64,000 nucleotides of DNA from Puffinus mauretanicus (lineage: Eukaryota > Chordata > Aves > Procellariiformes > Procellariidae), in NCBI GenBank assembly GCA_023333565.1, contig JAJKFH010003493.1:930001-994000 (forward strand). Direction: 5' to 3'. Position 1 is the first letter of the stretch. Every line of letters begins with the position of its first letter. Shown here one piece after another: positions 1-12,856 of this stretch. The notes beneath the pieces were generated by a model that worked only from the letters and a program-made list of their open reading frames with translations, did no database searches and was not told where the DNA came from. The position numbers and the translations under genes are program-made.

Positions 1-1740
1 ATTGCATTTGGAATTTCAGAATAGCTCTTTTTCACTTGGCTATGGTATATACTGTTGCTAGCATCTATAGAAATAAAAGCTCTGTTTGTTCTGAGGGTCC
101 TTTCTCCCTGTTTAGAAAAGAAGGTTTTAAGATGTGGAGATTTGCATAGCTTGGTATTTATTTCCTCAGCTGGGAAATCTTAGCAAAATGGACACAGCCA
201 AGTTAGCTGGAGAAATCAAGGCACCTTTAGGGAATTTTTTAGTATGTTTTTTTGGATTCTTAACAAGTACTTCTTACACCCTCTTGTTATGCTTCTTGAT
301 TTTTCATTCCAGAAATACATACTGTTAAGTATAGTGTCTTAATGTTACATCTTTTCTTCCATTGCTATTTCATGCATAAAAAAATATTTGTCATTCTTTT
401 GCTCTCTATTACAAGTATGACAGCTTGGCCTTGCATAAGGATCACTTTTTGTCAGTTTTAGCGGCAGAAGAAGCAGTATGTTGCAAAACTTTATCTACCA
501 TCTCTGGCAAATGGTATTCTTGTTAGGGTTCCAATTTCAAACCCATCGGTATGCCAGTTATGCTGTCATCCAATATTCTCCAGTTCATTAATATCATTCA
601 GTTTTTACCACAGTTCATCTCTAGATTTGTCATATTAATTGTCTTTCTTGCCATCCTTTGTTGTCCGTGAAAGTTTTTGTTTACTTTTTTAAATATAAAG
701 GTTTGGTTGGTGAGTGGCACCTGATCTGTACCACCATTGACAGATGTACTAGTGCAAATCAGATCAGGTGTGTGGCTGAACTGGAGTTTCTGCAGGTGCA
801 CTTTTACAGATTCCCTTCATAATCATCTGCTTCTTGCTTAGCCATTTATATGTTAACTTGCTTTTTACCATAAAAAGCAATCCCTAACCTGGAATGTCAA
901 TCACTAAAAATACTGCGTATGCACGGATGCTACCATTTTGAAGTTTTGAAATGCATTTGCACTTTTACAACAGTCATGGTAGCTATTAATACTGTAGCTG
1001 AAAGTAGATTAATACCTTTGTAATTCAGCTCTCATATTTTTTGAATTGACTTGAAATTAAGTCTTGTTAGTCAAAAAATTAGGGGAAATTTTGAATTTAA
1101 TTTTTTTAAGCTCATGTATGGTTTACACAAGCAGGAATATATGTTAATTAAAAAAATTGAAGCAGTTTGCTATATCTTTAAGCTTTTAGAATAGTATGAT
1201 GTTTAAGAATGTCGCACATTGATTTCAGTCGTAGTTTTCATTGTGGAAGACAGAGCTACTTACATGTACAAGATTTAGAATATAATCCTAACTAGGACCA
1301 TCCAGCTTAAGTGCAAGCAAAGGATCACTAGGAAGGTGTAACCAGTTGTGGTGGCAGCTTAAGCTCCATTCATGTTCTTATTGCACCTTCAACAAAGATA
1401 AAGGAGTGTTCCAAAGAAAATAATACGGTACCTAGCTTTATATAATTAAAAGATTGTTTTGAACAATTTAGCATTAAACTAAAATGACTGTCCAGATGAT
1501 GATTAGGACATCCATCTATTGAACACAATTTGTATTGTATTCTGTCTTACATAGCCCAAGTTCTGTCTGAAGTTAAGCTCAGCTAGAGCATGACAACTGC
1601 ACAGACATAATTCTTTTGGTATCAGGTGAACATATGTTGGCCATTTTATTGACTTTCTATTCAGCAAGCCATGTTCTGCTTTGAACCTAAATGTCCACTT
1701 CAGTGTAATTTTTTCCTCATAATTTCATTCCATTGGTATA
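1..1740. other. Unique AT-rich non-coding sequence
   Basis: Open frames here are short, lack splice context and resemble chance frames. No repeat family is recognised. The one structured element is the inverted repeat at 718-770, listed separately. Confidence 0.6.
718..770. other. Inverted repeat with 11-bp perfect stem
   Basis: Arms CACCTGATCTG (718-728) and CAGATCAGGTG (760-770) are perfectly complementary and separated by 31 bases. The size is near that of a short microRNA-precursor-like hairpin, but the loop does not obviously pair further, so a microRNA is not claimed. Confidence 0.5.
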
Positions 1741-2150
1741 GCAAAAACCCCACAGTGTACCATCATCTGCAAATTCTGAGTACCAACCAGGTTAGGCCCC
1801 TGCAGGCTTCCAGCTGAGGAGCTCTGGTTCCTTGACAGGGGTGACACTCAGTCTCCAGGGTCGAGGCCATAGAAGGCACCTTAGGGAGACCTCCTGATAA
1901 TGGTGAATCAACACTAGGAGGGTGAGAAGCAGCTGCAGCGAGAGCGGCTCGCCAGCCTGCCTGCTGGAGGTACGGGGCTATGGCAGCACGGAGCCAGGGT
2001 GGGGGAAAGCGGCAGAATCTCACCAGCGCGGTTCTTGCCAGGTTGGGGAATGTGTAACGGAGCAGCTGTTGGATATGCAGTGACAGTTACCACGACCACC
2101 ATGGCTTTGCTGGCTGACAGCATGTCTCCCAAAGGGGGGTAAAGCATGGG
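1741..2150. other. Local GC-rich segment of unknown origin
   Basis: GC content rises well above the flanks, with several CpG dinucleotides between about 1,920 and 2,060. Two overlapping minus-strand frames (1,763-2,023 and 1,914-2,147) exist because the segment has few stops. They are rich in Pro, Ala and Ser and show no domain I recognise. It could be a decayed LTR, a small CpG-rich regulatory element or a distal promoter; the sequence alone does not decide. Confidence 0.4.
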
Positions 2151-2719
2151 CTACTCTAATCAGATGTTCATTCGGAGAAAAATGAACTTTCTGTCATTCA
2201 AGTCCTTGTGGGTACTGCAAAGAGAACAAAAGAATACAGTCATTAAAAAAAAAAGTCACTGGCTACTGACCTACCTGTCAATGAGCATTAAAGAAACGTG
2301 ATGCTACTGCTGAGAAACTATCAAATTTGCTTTAAAGAGCAATGCTAATGTCAAATATGAAGTCAGAATCGGTGTTAATTTGTAACAATCATGCTGGAAA
2401 CCAAAAGATGCTTTTGGTTTTATTGTGAAGGAAAAATCCTCCACAACAGATACTTGCATTAACAAGGGAGAAAATCTGCTGCTGAAATAGGGAGAGAACA
2501 GAGCGGGGGGAAAAAGGTAGTTTTTCATTCCAGGCACAGTTTGCATGTACTATATTCCTCACAGTTCACCACAGCAATTACGCTCTGGAAATTGGCAAAA
2601 GAACCTGAGAAAGGCTGAGCATATTGTCAGAATAGTTGTTTTTTTAAAAAGGTGCATTCAGTCTGACTTAGGGAGGAGCTGGAGTCTGCAGTGAAGGGAG
2701 AGTAGCAAGCACTAACATA

Positions 2720-2743
2720 CTTCTAACTCATTGGAGTTAGAAG
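2720..2743. other. Perfect 10-bp stem-loop
   Basis: Arms CTTCTAACTC (2,720-2,729) and GAGTTAGAAG (2,734-2,743) flank a 4-base loop. It lies in unique sequence with no gene context, so there is no evidence of function. Confidence 0.5.
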
Positions 2744-5700
2744 CTGTGCTGCTGTAAAACAACATGCACACGCTAGTTCCATTTCTGCAGACTTAAATTC
2801 ATATCCTGTTTCAGAAAAGAGAAAGAGCTTTGCGGTCTCACTTCAGCTTTTACTGTGTTTGGTGTAAATCAGAAATACCCTCCTAGCTTTTCACACACTA
2901 TCAGTCAGAAGACTGCTGTAATTCTGTAAGTGCTGCGCTGTTCTGGCAAGGTGGTTTTGCCATAAACTCTTCTTAGCACTTTTTCATTCAGATTCTCTCT
3001 CCTCTGTCCTTTACTTCAGACCACTTCTGACTTCTGCAGTAAAAAAAAAAAACAACTTGTAGTGTATATAAACATGAATGATACTTGCTTAAAACAAGTG
3101 GTTTTTTTACTTCTGTCCATTCTGTAGTCATGTATGAAGCTCCTATGTTTTTCTTGTATTTTGGTGGTTAGTCGGAAGGCCATATAGACCTTTAGGAGAT
3201 ATAGGCCTTTGGGAGAGATTCTTCCTGCTTTTCATTTGAAAGCAGGTCACTGCTCTTACTGATTTCTGGACTACCAGATATTGTATGTGTCAATGTCAAG
3301 TTTTAGGTCTCCTCTTGTGTTGGTATTGGTGATGAAGAATCCAGTATATGGGTTGTATGGTGGCACACCTAGGTCATTTTACCATTAAAATTACCACAGA
3401 ACCAGAAATGCTCTCCTGTTTTCAACAAACAAATCTCAATATTGTTCAAATATATTTAGAAAGTTCATTTGTATAATTGTTTTGTTTTGTTTTTTTCTTT
3501 TGGCATTTCCAGCAAAAACTCAACAAAGGAATTCTCTTTTTTCGTTTACTATTTTACAAGAAATAGGTTCATTCCTGGAATGTTAATATTAGTGTTACCG
3601 ATCTTAGAGAAAAAAGTTGAGATTAAGAGAGGGTGAGTCATTTTCTTGCAAAAATGATGATGAATGATGACAAAAATGTCCATGGGGAAATATGTAAAAC
3701 TATTAAGGTGTGTAGGAATTAAATGGCATTTTATTTAATATTTGTATAATCTGTCTGAAATAGAGAAAACTTTAAAGAATGTTGCCAAACTTTTAGCTAG
3801 AAATGTGTGAATTTCTGCCCAGATCTTATCGTAAATGTTAAAGTTAATTCTGACCCACATTTGAAAGGAAAGATCTTACATTTTTCATATTAAAATTGTT
3901 GCTATTTTAATATTACCAGGAAAATTTATTGATAAAGCTTGTAAAACTGAATGCCATTTTGGCTGGAAGACGATCTTCTCCCTGTCAAGTAGCGCTGGAT
4001 ATTTTGCAACATCCAGAAGTGCAGACCAACAGCAGCCTCTTTGAGGAGAGGATCTCAGAAGATTCAGATCCCTTAAAACTGCTCAAACCTTCCCATGAAA
4101 CTTAGGAATACAAACCACAGAATAAAGTGGGCATGTTTATTAATGACACTCTTTTTTTTTTCCCCCTCTTCACTTCCACTGTCTGGGGACTGCAGCAGAA
4201 ACTCTGTGACCAGATAATTGCCTTTCAAATAAGTAAAATCAGTAAATTAACCTCCTGTCCTTGAAAACATAAGCAAAACTAAGAATACCTTAAGCAACCC
4301 CAAGCATTTCTAAATGTGTGAATGCATTTGATGGGACAGGCACATACTATTTCTTCTAAGCATAAATTAGTGTATTGCAAAAGAAAAAAGTAAACCTAAT
4401 ACTTGTATGTATAAATTAGAAAAGAAATCCTTGTAAGCAATCTAGGAACTGGTCATTCAGCTGGCAAGGTTTTTGTCTGAAGTCTGCATATAAGGTGCTC
4501 TGTGTTGAATTTCCAGTCTGAAGTTCAGGCAGAAGAGAAACTACTTCAACAGTTACATTCACGTTTGGAGAGAGAAATGGACACATTCTTACTGACTTAC
4601 TGAGCTTGGCTTTGAATTGGCTGGGTTTGGACTATAGGAGCAAACTTTCTCCACTTATGCCGTATCAGTTTACCTTGGCCCAGAGTTCCCTTTTTCCAGT
4701 AGAAATGGCTAAAATTACCAATCAGGTACTCTGTAAGCCATCTTTATGTGGTTGAATGGATTCTTTTGTTATGTTAAGGCACCTCTCTGGACTGCTTGGG
4801 AAGGACCTCTGACAACATTGTTGCTTTAAAATGTCCAACAGCAGAGTAAACTCTGCCTACCTTTAGCAGCTATCGTCTTTAGATTCTTTCATTCCTTCTT
4901 AAGCAGGGTCAGACTTCATTTGCCTCATGCCTGTGACCTACAGTACCCAGTGGTCTACTCTTCACAGTCACAGGCTTTGAAAAGTGTGCCTAAATACTCA
5001 GTGTGCTTGATCTGTGCAGCTGAGGCAAGTGGCTTAAGGGCAGATACGATTATTTCAGAGTTTTCTGAAAATCTGAATTGGAACATTCCAGGCAGTTTTT
5101 TAACATAGTTTGCTTTTATGCTATATTATCTTTTAACAATAGCTGTCCATTTTTTTTAATGTAATCTTTCTAATGCACCCGTTCCATGTTTGCCTAGGGA
5201 TTGTCCTTCTTCAGCAGGAAATAAAAATGGCCCTATGAAGATGGGTTCTGTAATCTTCTTAAAATTGTGAGTCTAGAGGACAAGAAAGAGAGGAATAGAA
5301 GAGGCATGTTCAGAAGGAATGAAGAAGAGAAATAAATGACTTGTAAGTTCACCAGGATATCACACAGCTCTTGAGATAACTAAAAGGGCTACTACCAATC
5401 ACTTTGAAGAAATCATGCGGAACCTATACCCCAGAAGTAATTATAGTGGGTTTTGGTGTGGGAGCACCGATTTTTCAACCCATTTCACTCCAGCAAGGCA
5501 GTGTATTAGGTCTTCTACTCAGCTGGAGCGGAGAACAAAGACAGTTGCTGTGCTGATCCAAGCATTAACATTCAGTTGTTTTCGTAGGCTGTTACGTGTC
5601 TCCTGGAAGTGTTCCTGTTTATTGCTGAAGTGTCTTATTTTGTGAAAGCAAGGATATATTTAGTTTGTTTTGCAAAAAAACCCTCTGAAACCCAAAATCT

Positions 5701-6997
5701 AGTATTCCCCACTAAGTTTGCTCTAAACCCAGCATGCATCAAGAACAACAGGAGTATTTGTTCTAACTGCTATGTCAGTCCACCAAATATGCAATATGAA
5801 GTTACAGAAGGGAGAGAAGTGGTTTTAGGACTTTCTGCTTCCCTGAGAGGAGGGCTAGTAACCCGCAGTGCTTTGGGAAAACATTCCAGGAGACAGTGGA
5901 CTGGCCTGAGGAATAAGGAACACTTGAGGTAAGTACTCAGATAAAGGTTCTGGTTTTTGCTCTCAAGCCGCTTAATGTAAATAAGAACATGCTGTATTGA
6001 TAAGGAGAGTGAACATTTCATGCATTCTAGTGAGTTATGACCGTGGCTGTCTGTCAGCATAAATGCACTGATAATATCACCTATTTTGGTGATAGTTTCA
6101 GTTTGACTCATTATTACTCACTGAAAGGCTTAAAGTGATTAAAACCTTCAGAGTTATGAGAGATGGTGTGTGATCTCATCAGTAATTTTGTGTTTACAAT
6201 GTATACTATAACTTTAATTTTCATTAATTTGAATTCTTTATAGTTAAATGGCCAAAGTATCTAAGCTTCCTGTCAAAGTTTAATTATAAATTGTTACAAA
6301 AATGAGTAACTTACATGAAGCTGATTAGCAAAGCTTGTGGAAAAAGCTTTTGGCAAGAGGGTAGCTTAGGACATATTTTATGGGCTTGTCCAGAGGTAGC
6401 ATGTTTTTGGAAAAAAGATAATTAGGGTAATTAGGAGAATTATAAGTAAGACAGGCTATTTGTGTTGAGTAGCAGCACAGGAAACAACAGTGTTTGATGA
6501 AAGGTGGCACAGTTTTTCTTCTTACTAAGTTTCCTTTTAATTGTATGAAACATTTTGGGTTTGTGTTGCCTCAAGATAAAAATGTAGGAGGCTGCAAGAT
6601 TTTTCTTTGGAACAGGAGGAGAGAGGCAGAGAAAGAGGAAGAAAAGAATAGTGAAGACATTGGCAGAAAATAATATTTGGCATCATAAAATCAGTCATAT
6701 ATGAACCTCCTAGTTTGAATAAGCACACAATAATATCATACGTTTACCATTTCAAATGTTTGCATTTGAATGAGAGTGACTTTTTATCTGGTTATGTCTG
6801 GTCTTATTTTTTGACATGAAATATTTGTGTTGTATGTGCTATCTGAACTTTGGAAAGTCTACCAAAAATACAGTGACAATGGTGGTTCTGTGGGGCTTGC
6901 TGAAATTACAGAAGCTCTGTGCCCATTGGATAAAATAATTTCTCATCTCATTTTTTGAATATTTGCCTGTTTTCCTAAAATACTGAATAGCCTGTGT

Positions 6998-7020
6998 CAA
7001 ATTCTGGTCTTCAGAATTTG
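6998..7020. other. Perfect 9-bp stem-loop
   Basis: Arms CAAATTCTG (6,998-7,006) and CAGAATTTG (7,012-7,020) flank a 5-base loop. No associated gene is seen. Confidence 0.45.
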
Positions 7021-7811
7021 CAACACTGCAACAATAGCGCCCTGCTTTGGGACCAGCAATTAGTCATCCAGTAGAGAGCAGAATTTGTTGCTGTGTGTTT
7101 GCTCTTCTGTTGCTGTTCCTTCAAATTCTTCATGATTTGTTTGGCAGCACGTTAGGAAGAAGTCTTATCGAGTGGTTCATTTAAAAGAACAATGTACTTG
7201 AGTTTGTTAAGGAAATAACTACTGCTTCTAATTTGAAGATCCTTACTGTCCCAAGATAAGTCCTCAACAGTTGGTTGCCTTACACACTAATGCCCAGCAG
7301 AAGAAGAATCTGTGCTACAGATAGTTACCACAGCAGAAATAATTCAAAACTGCAAGAAAGAGAAAAATAAAAATAACTGGAGCTCCAGACAAATTGGCAG
7401 GCTGGGTTGTGTAAATAAAATGGCCAGCTAATTGTATTCCCTGGTGAATCCAGTCCAAATGGACCAGACGGGTTGAGTGCATAATAGAACACATGCACCA
7501 CAGTTTGAAAATCTCTGGGAATACTGAGCTGTCTTGTGCCACCCCTGATGGAGCTGAAATTGTAGTGAACAGAATGCTGGAACCATGTTGTATTATCAGA
7601 GGACGTGGAACCACTTATTTGAACTAAACACTTAGTGCTGTCATGCTGGTGTGACAGAAAATGGCACTAAAGCACAGCTGAGTGGCTATTTTTGTCTGGA
7701 TAAATACTTCAGTTTGTCAAGCTCTGTCTTCAGATCTGCTAAGGCACAAAGGTAGAGTTCAAAATTAGACGTTAACAACTTTACGTTAGCTCAGGAAGAA
7801 GTATTGCCTCC

Positions 7812-7836
7812 TTTTTTTTCTTTTTTTTCTTTTTTT
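7812..7836. repeat. T-rich low-complexity tract
   Basis: Three runs of seven or eight T are separated by single C bases. This is simple low-complexity sequence. Confidence 0.75.
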
Positions 7837-10250
7837 CTGTGTGCAATTCCAAATGCCTAATAAATTAAAGTAACAGGTCTCAGGTAATTCAAAGAGGATA
7901 TTTAAGCCTATGTTTCATATTGTATTCCATAAAAGCAAATTTTCTATTAATTTACTTGTTACTTTATTTCAGTTCATCAGTTTCTGGCCTTGCTGGTGGT
8001 GGATGTAGTCTCCCGTTAAAAAGCATCCCTTGTAAGAGATGGTCTTCACTATATAAGTATGACCATAGTTCCCGCTGATACAATCCGTACTGTGCTGGAG
8101 CACTTAGGGTATTTGCTTTTGTATCCCAAAACTAACAGCAAAATATAAAAAAGATGAAGGTTACAGATCTGAAGATTAGAGTCTTACTGGCTGAGCAACC
8201 AGGCTTAGGATATAAGTGGGAGTTCAGAGTTTCCGTTCTTGAACTAAAAGTCTAAATTTAATACTTGCTTAATAATTCTTTGGGGGCTTTTTGTCATTAA
8301 ACTTGGCTAAAGTTGGGATTCAGGTAGATCAGGGGAAAATCATAAATTTAGGGTTCATGATTTCTCTGAAGCATTTTCTGCAAGTGTGTAAAGATGGACC
8401 ATTATCCCAAGACCTGTTCATGGCACCTTGCAGCTGGGGAATGCTCTGGGGCAAGCTGAAGAGGATCAGTGTGAGACTGTTGTCTAGTGTTGGGGTGAAG
8501 AGTCAACAAAGAGTAGATAGATGGTAGAGAAGTACTTCAAATCTCAAGGCACCCCAGGGACATAGCTGTCAGGATACAAAACTGAACAGGGAGCCTCAGT
8601 ATATGGGCTACCCATACAGAAGGACTGTGCTTCTGTGCAGGAAAAATCCTGGCTTTCTGGCAGGACTGCTCGAGTGGAAATTTTTTGTTTGATCAATTTG
8701 TTGTTGCTAGACTTGCGATTGAATGCTGCTGATGTTGCCTTGAAGCCAGGAGCACTATGCCTTGGGAGAGCAATGGGAAAAGATGAAAACAGCGTTTTGC
8801 CTCTCTGGTCCCCTAAAGACAGCACTCTCGAATTTTCACTACCCTCTTCCTCCAAATGAAGAGAAAGTGGTTTGGTCAGTGAAAAGTAGTTATCTTTTCC
8901 TCTTTGTTTTCTTTCTTTTCATTTGAACTTTTCTTTATCTGAAACTGATCTGTGTCATGTAAATAGTGGTATCCAAGATATCAAAGTTGAGAGTTGAATA
9001 TTGCTTTAAAACCATGGCTTCTTCAAAACCTTTTACCTTTACAATTTTAAGAATTTTTATAACCCATTTTTAAACTCTTCATAATACTCATACCAATTCA
9101 CAAGTGTTGTTTCTGAATTTTGAGGTCAAAAGCATGTTAAGAGGTAGAATATCTTCTAAAAAGTTTTGTTTCTGAATGAGGCATACATTGTACAGCCAGA
9201 CTGTACATGAATATCTGTGGGGAAATTTTGACCTCTAATCAGACTTGAGCTGACTTCTGGGAAATCTCCTCCTGCTCATTGTCTGGTAAAAGTATTGCCA
9301 GGCAGAAATTAAATAAAAGTTTGAAATCAATAGATTTAATATATTAACGTATTATCAGGGATCTAGGATGGAAGGGTTTTCTTTAGTTGTATTTCCCTAG
9401 TTTCACTGAAAATAGGATTAGTAGCTAAGGCCAAGATCTGCCAAGTATTTTTAAGTGCATTTGGTTAAATCCTCTAGTCCTAATTATGAATTTTAAAATA
9501 TATTAGCTGGATATATACCACAATTCTTGAATATAACAATATAACTATTCAGTGCAACACTGTTGGCCATTCTAGTAGCTGGATAATAGTACATACACAG
9601 AGAAATACTGAGTTATTACAGGGGTAGTATCATTTTTGTTCATGGCATTGCTCGTGGCGTTGCTGAAAAAAACCCAGGAAGCCAGGTCTAAGATAGGAGG
9701 GGAGCAAAGAGGAAGTGTGATGGAGAATCAAAATAGTTTGTGTCCATTTTAGTTGTCAGTATTTTTTAATACTAAGAATTGGAAAGGAATTTTAAGTCAT
9801 ATGCATATTTGACATTAACAATGCCTGTTTTATAGTGATAGTTAAAAATACCTTGATATAATTAGCTTATCAGAAAAAGAAGACTAAGACAAAGGTCAGT
9901 CCTCACCAGCATGCAGTAGAATATTGGGAGAAAATATATGATGATTCATGTTGTATGCATCCATTTCTCTCATGCATACAAGATTCAGAGACTAGAAATG
10001 AAAGCAAGACAAATGAAAATGAGCAGCATGGTCCAGTTTTTAACAAGCTAAGTAATGGATTCAGTATCAGTCACTTTTCCAATGAAAATGTTTATTTTCT
10101 TGCTGCATATCCTGTAGCTCAAACAGAAAGCGTAGTCGTCTTTGCTCAGAAAGTCAGCCACAGTAGTCGGAATGATTCCTTCAAAATATGTATCTAAATA
10201 CATGAAACTAGTGGAATCTGTGTATAATCTGTAATAGATTCATTACCCAT

Positions 10251-10340
10251 CTAAATCAAGAGACCTTGACGATACCGGTGGAAGCAGCAGTGGATCTGCA
10301 AGAACGCCTAGCCCTTGAGAATATCTAATTGTACTTCTAT
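10251..10340. other. Short CpG-bearing patch, open on both strands
   Basis: Around 10,267-10,312 there are three CpG sites inside otherwise CpG-poor sequence. One + frame reads through to a TAA near 10,325 and ends in a helical-looking segment (VEAAVDLQERLALENI). The minus strand is also open with a Leu/Pro-rich reading. No splice acceptor with a good pyrimidine tract precedes it. It may be a conserved non-coding element or a gene remnant; no identity is claimed. Confidence 0.25.
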
Positions 10341-12634
10341 CTCAAATATGTATTTTTTCACTTTCCTACATTGTATTTAGGCAAAATATTCTTTCTTTAG
10401 TCTTTATCATTTATCCAGGTTAATAAAGAAATTATTTATATTACAGTCATAGCAGAAGTTCCATTGTGCTGTGTGCACTGTTCTTGTCACAGTGTAAATA
10501 TGCTCACAGTTAGGATGGCCTGATATGCCTTTAGCTTTGAAATACAGAAAGCCATACAGTTTGAAATTCTTCCTGGTTGGAGTCTGCTTTGAGGCTAACT
10601 TTTTTCAAAAAGCAGCAAAACAAATAAAATCCATCTGTCTTCTGGGAAAAAAACTAGAGAAAAATACGTTGTTTTCACTGTGTATTTGTTTGCTTATGAT
10701 CAGGTCCACAGGGAGTGGTCTGGGACTATAGCATATGCATACCTAAAAAAGCAGATTGAAAAACACTGATTTCATTATGGATTTTTTTGTCCTGACCTGT
10801 AATTTGAATATCTACATAATAACTTTGTTTTTTAATTTATTCTGATAATGCAGTTACTTACTTATTTTTAGGAAGAACCAAATGCTAATATTTTGAGGCA
10901 ATTGACTTGTAAATATTTATTTAAGTTTTTGTTTTTGCCTTTGAACAGGAAATAGACTCCTCTGCTGCTAGGCTGCATCTTGTAACTAGTAATGCTGACA
11001 GATACCATGTCAGAATTGCTGTATGTTCCTCAGGACAAACCCAAAGCAAGTGTGGACTTCATTATGTATTGTGCTCTGTACACAGTTTTACATAGCTTTT
11101 CCACAGTCTAGACAGACATTTCCAAATGGATTTGTTGAGATGGTTCACTCTTGAATTACATGGTGCCAACCTAGAAAATTGACAGGAAGCAATTATTCAC
11201 GTTCTTCTAAATTTTTAATTTTTAAAGCACATTGTTATGTATTTCTCTACTAGGTAGGGTAAAGCGTCTTCCTGGCAATACTGGAATGCCCTAAGGATCC
11301 CCAAAAGCCTTTTAAAGAATATTTTATTTACTGTGAGGAGGACTTGAGATAACCCTTTTAGGTGTCTGCAAGATTTGTAAAGTATGGTGAGAACAGATTG
11401 GCAGTGGATGCCTTCATCTCAGACTTTACTGCATAAGGTTTACTGTGTATGGTTTCAGGGTACTGGCAATACTCTGAACATTAAGAGTGCTTTTGTAACA
11501 TTAGTGTTGATGACGTGGGAGCTAGTATGCATGGCTGAGGCCGGGTCCTGTAGATGCTGATCCACCCAAAACTCGGAAGTAGTTTTCTTTCTTTCCTGCT
11601 GCTCTGTGGTTTCCAACAATCTTGTTTTACATACTAAATCCAAAGAAAGAGGTGCTGGGCAAAGCCTTACTGTAGTGCTACTGGTTTGAAGAGGTGCCAT
11701 GAATATAATTTGGTTTTGTCTTTTTGATATTTGACGGGACAGACAGAACTTGTGGCAAAGCTCTTCTTGTTTATTGTTTATTTGCAAACAAAAGTAAACT
11801 TGCTTTCATTTTATATCAAGAAGCAAATTGTCTTACCCAGTGTCCAACTCTGGGTAGCAGGTAGGTGATCTCTGTGAGGAAGAGTGGCAAAAGAGCTAAC
11901 TGAGTTGGCACAAGAAATGGGATTGAATCTGGGCATGCATACCATTGGAAATTAAAAAGTTTTTAACTTTAAAAGGAGTGAGCTCTGGAACAACCTCTTT
12001 AAAATATTAATGGAGAGAGCAAACTGTGTTGATTTAAAGATGACATTTCATCAATTCATGAACAGGATTACAGGGCCCAGCTGCCTTCAACAGCAGGAGT
12101 CTGACATGAGTCATGAGTAACATAGGAAGACACTTTTGAGATCTGTGTGTTACCAGTTATTATAGTTCTGATTCTGCCCCATCAGTTTTCTTCCAAATCT
12201 TCTGTTTTGGAATCCCATTTCAGCTGAGCTAACTCAATGGTAGACCCACAACATTTGTGATCCTTATATAAATACATTTTTACAAAGGAACAAGTTCTGC
12301 ATAGCAGGATTGGAGCAATTCTGCTGTCCTCAGGTCCTCAGCACAGAGCAGGTTTCTTTCTCTGGTTAATATGAAAACCCATAACCAAGGGGGTAGGCTG
12401 CTGATTAAGGATATTTGGCCAGGCAACAAAAACATAGTCATTCTGTCTAAACAGCATTCAGAACCATCAGACATGCTTTTGCTTCTGGTATTGAAGAAAG
12501 CTCTGGTATTTGAAGAAAGATTTTATGAAAAATACAGGTTTTAAGTAACAATTTAATATTGATCTCTCTTTTGTGAATGAGTAACGAAGTCAGAAGTTGA
12601 TTGTGCCTTTTGAAAGTATGGATTCATTCAGTTT
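10341..12634. other. Unique AT-rich non-coding sequence
   Basis: Nothing supportable is seen. The minus-strand frame 11,455-11,787 has no recognisable domain or splice context. Confidence 0.55.
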
Positions 12635-12856
12635 AATCACAGGGTGATAGAAATGTTGTTTGGAAGGAACCTATGGAGGTCACCTAGACCAGCATCCTGC
12701 TCAAAGTGGGATGATTGTCAATGCTAGAGCAGGTCAGCTGCAGTGTTGTCAAGTTAAGTCTTGAAGATGCACAGCTTCTCTGAGTAACCTGTTTTAGAGC
12801 TACACTGGCCTGCTAGTAAAGAAGTCTTTCCTAAAGTCTGTCATTAGCATTGTAAA
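12635..12856 (-). mobile_element. Old CR1 LINE 3'-end fragment, antisense
   Basis: Read on the minus strand, the segment follows the end of a CR1 element in order. It has a stretch like the gene-end 'aacaggtt..ccagagaagctgtg' region, then 'cttcaagact..aacctgctctag', then 'gagcaggatgctgg' and 'gtgacctcc..ggttccttcc', and finally the tail near 12,637. These are hallmarks of avian CR1 3' ends. Many substitutions and small indels mark it as an old, non-functional copy. Only about 220 bases remain, as expected for CR1, which is usually strongly 5'-truncated. Confidence 0.85.

Larger units (their letters stand above)
2151..10250. other. Unique AT-rich non-coding sequence with short hairpins
   Basis: No gene, known repeat family or RNA gene is recognised. 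Short structures seen: perfect stem-loops at 2,720-2,743 and 6,998-7,020, a near-palindrome at about 3,176-3,209, and a pyrimidine run at 7,812-7,836. The open frame ending at 5,932 is followed by GTAAGT, but no good acceptor was found upstream. Confidence 0.55.

Noticed and set aside
1763..2147. Two minus-strand frames in GC-rich sequence
   Set aside because: Composition-driven low stop density; no domain and no splice sites.
5609..5932. 107-codon frame directly before GTAAGTACT
   Set aside because: The donor is good, but no credible acceptor was found and the reading looks like chance.
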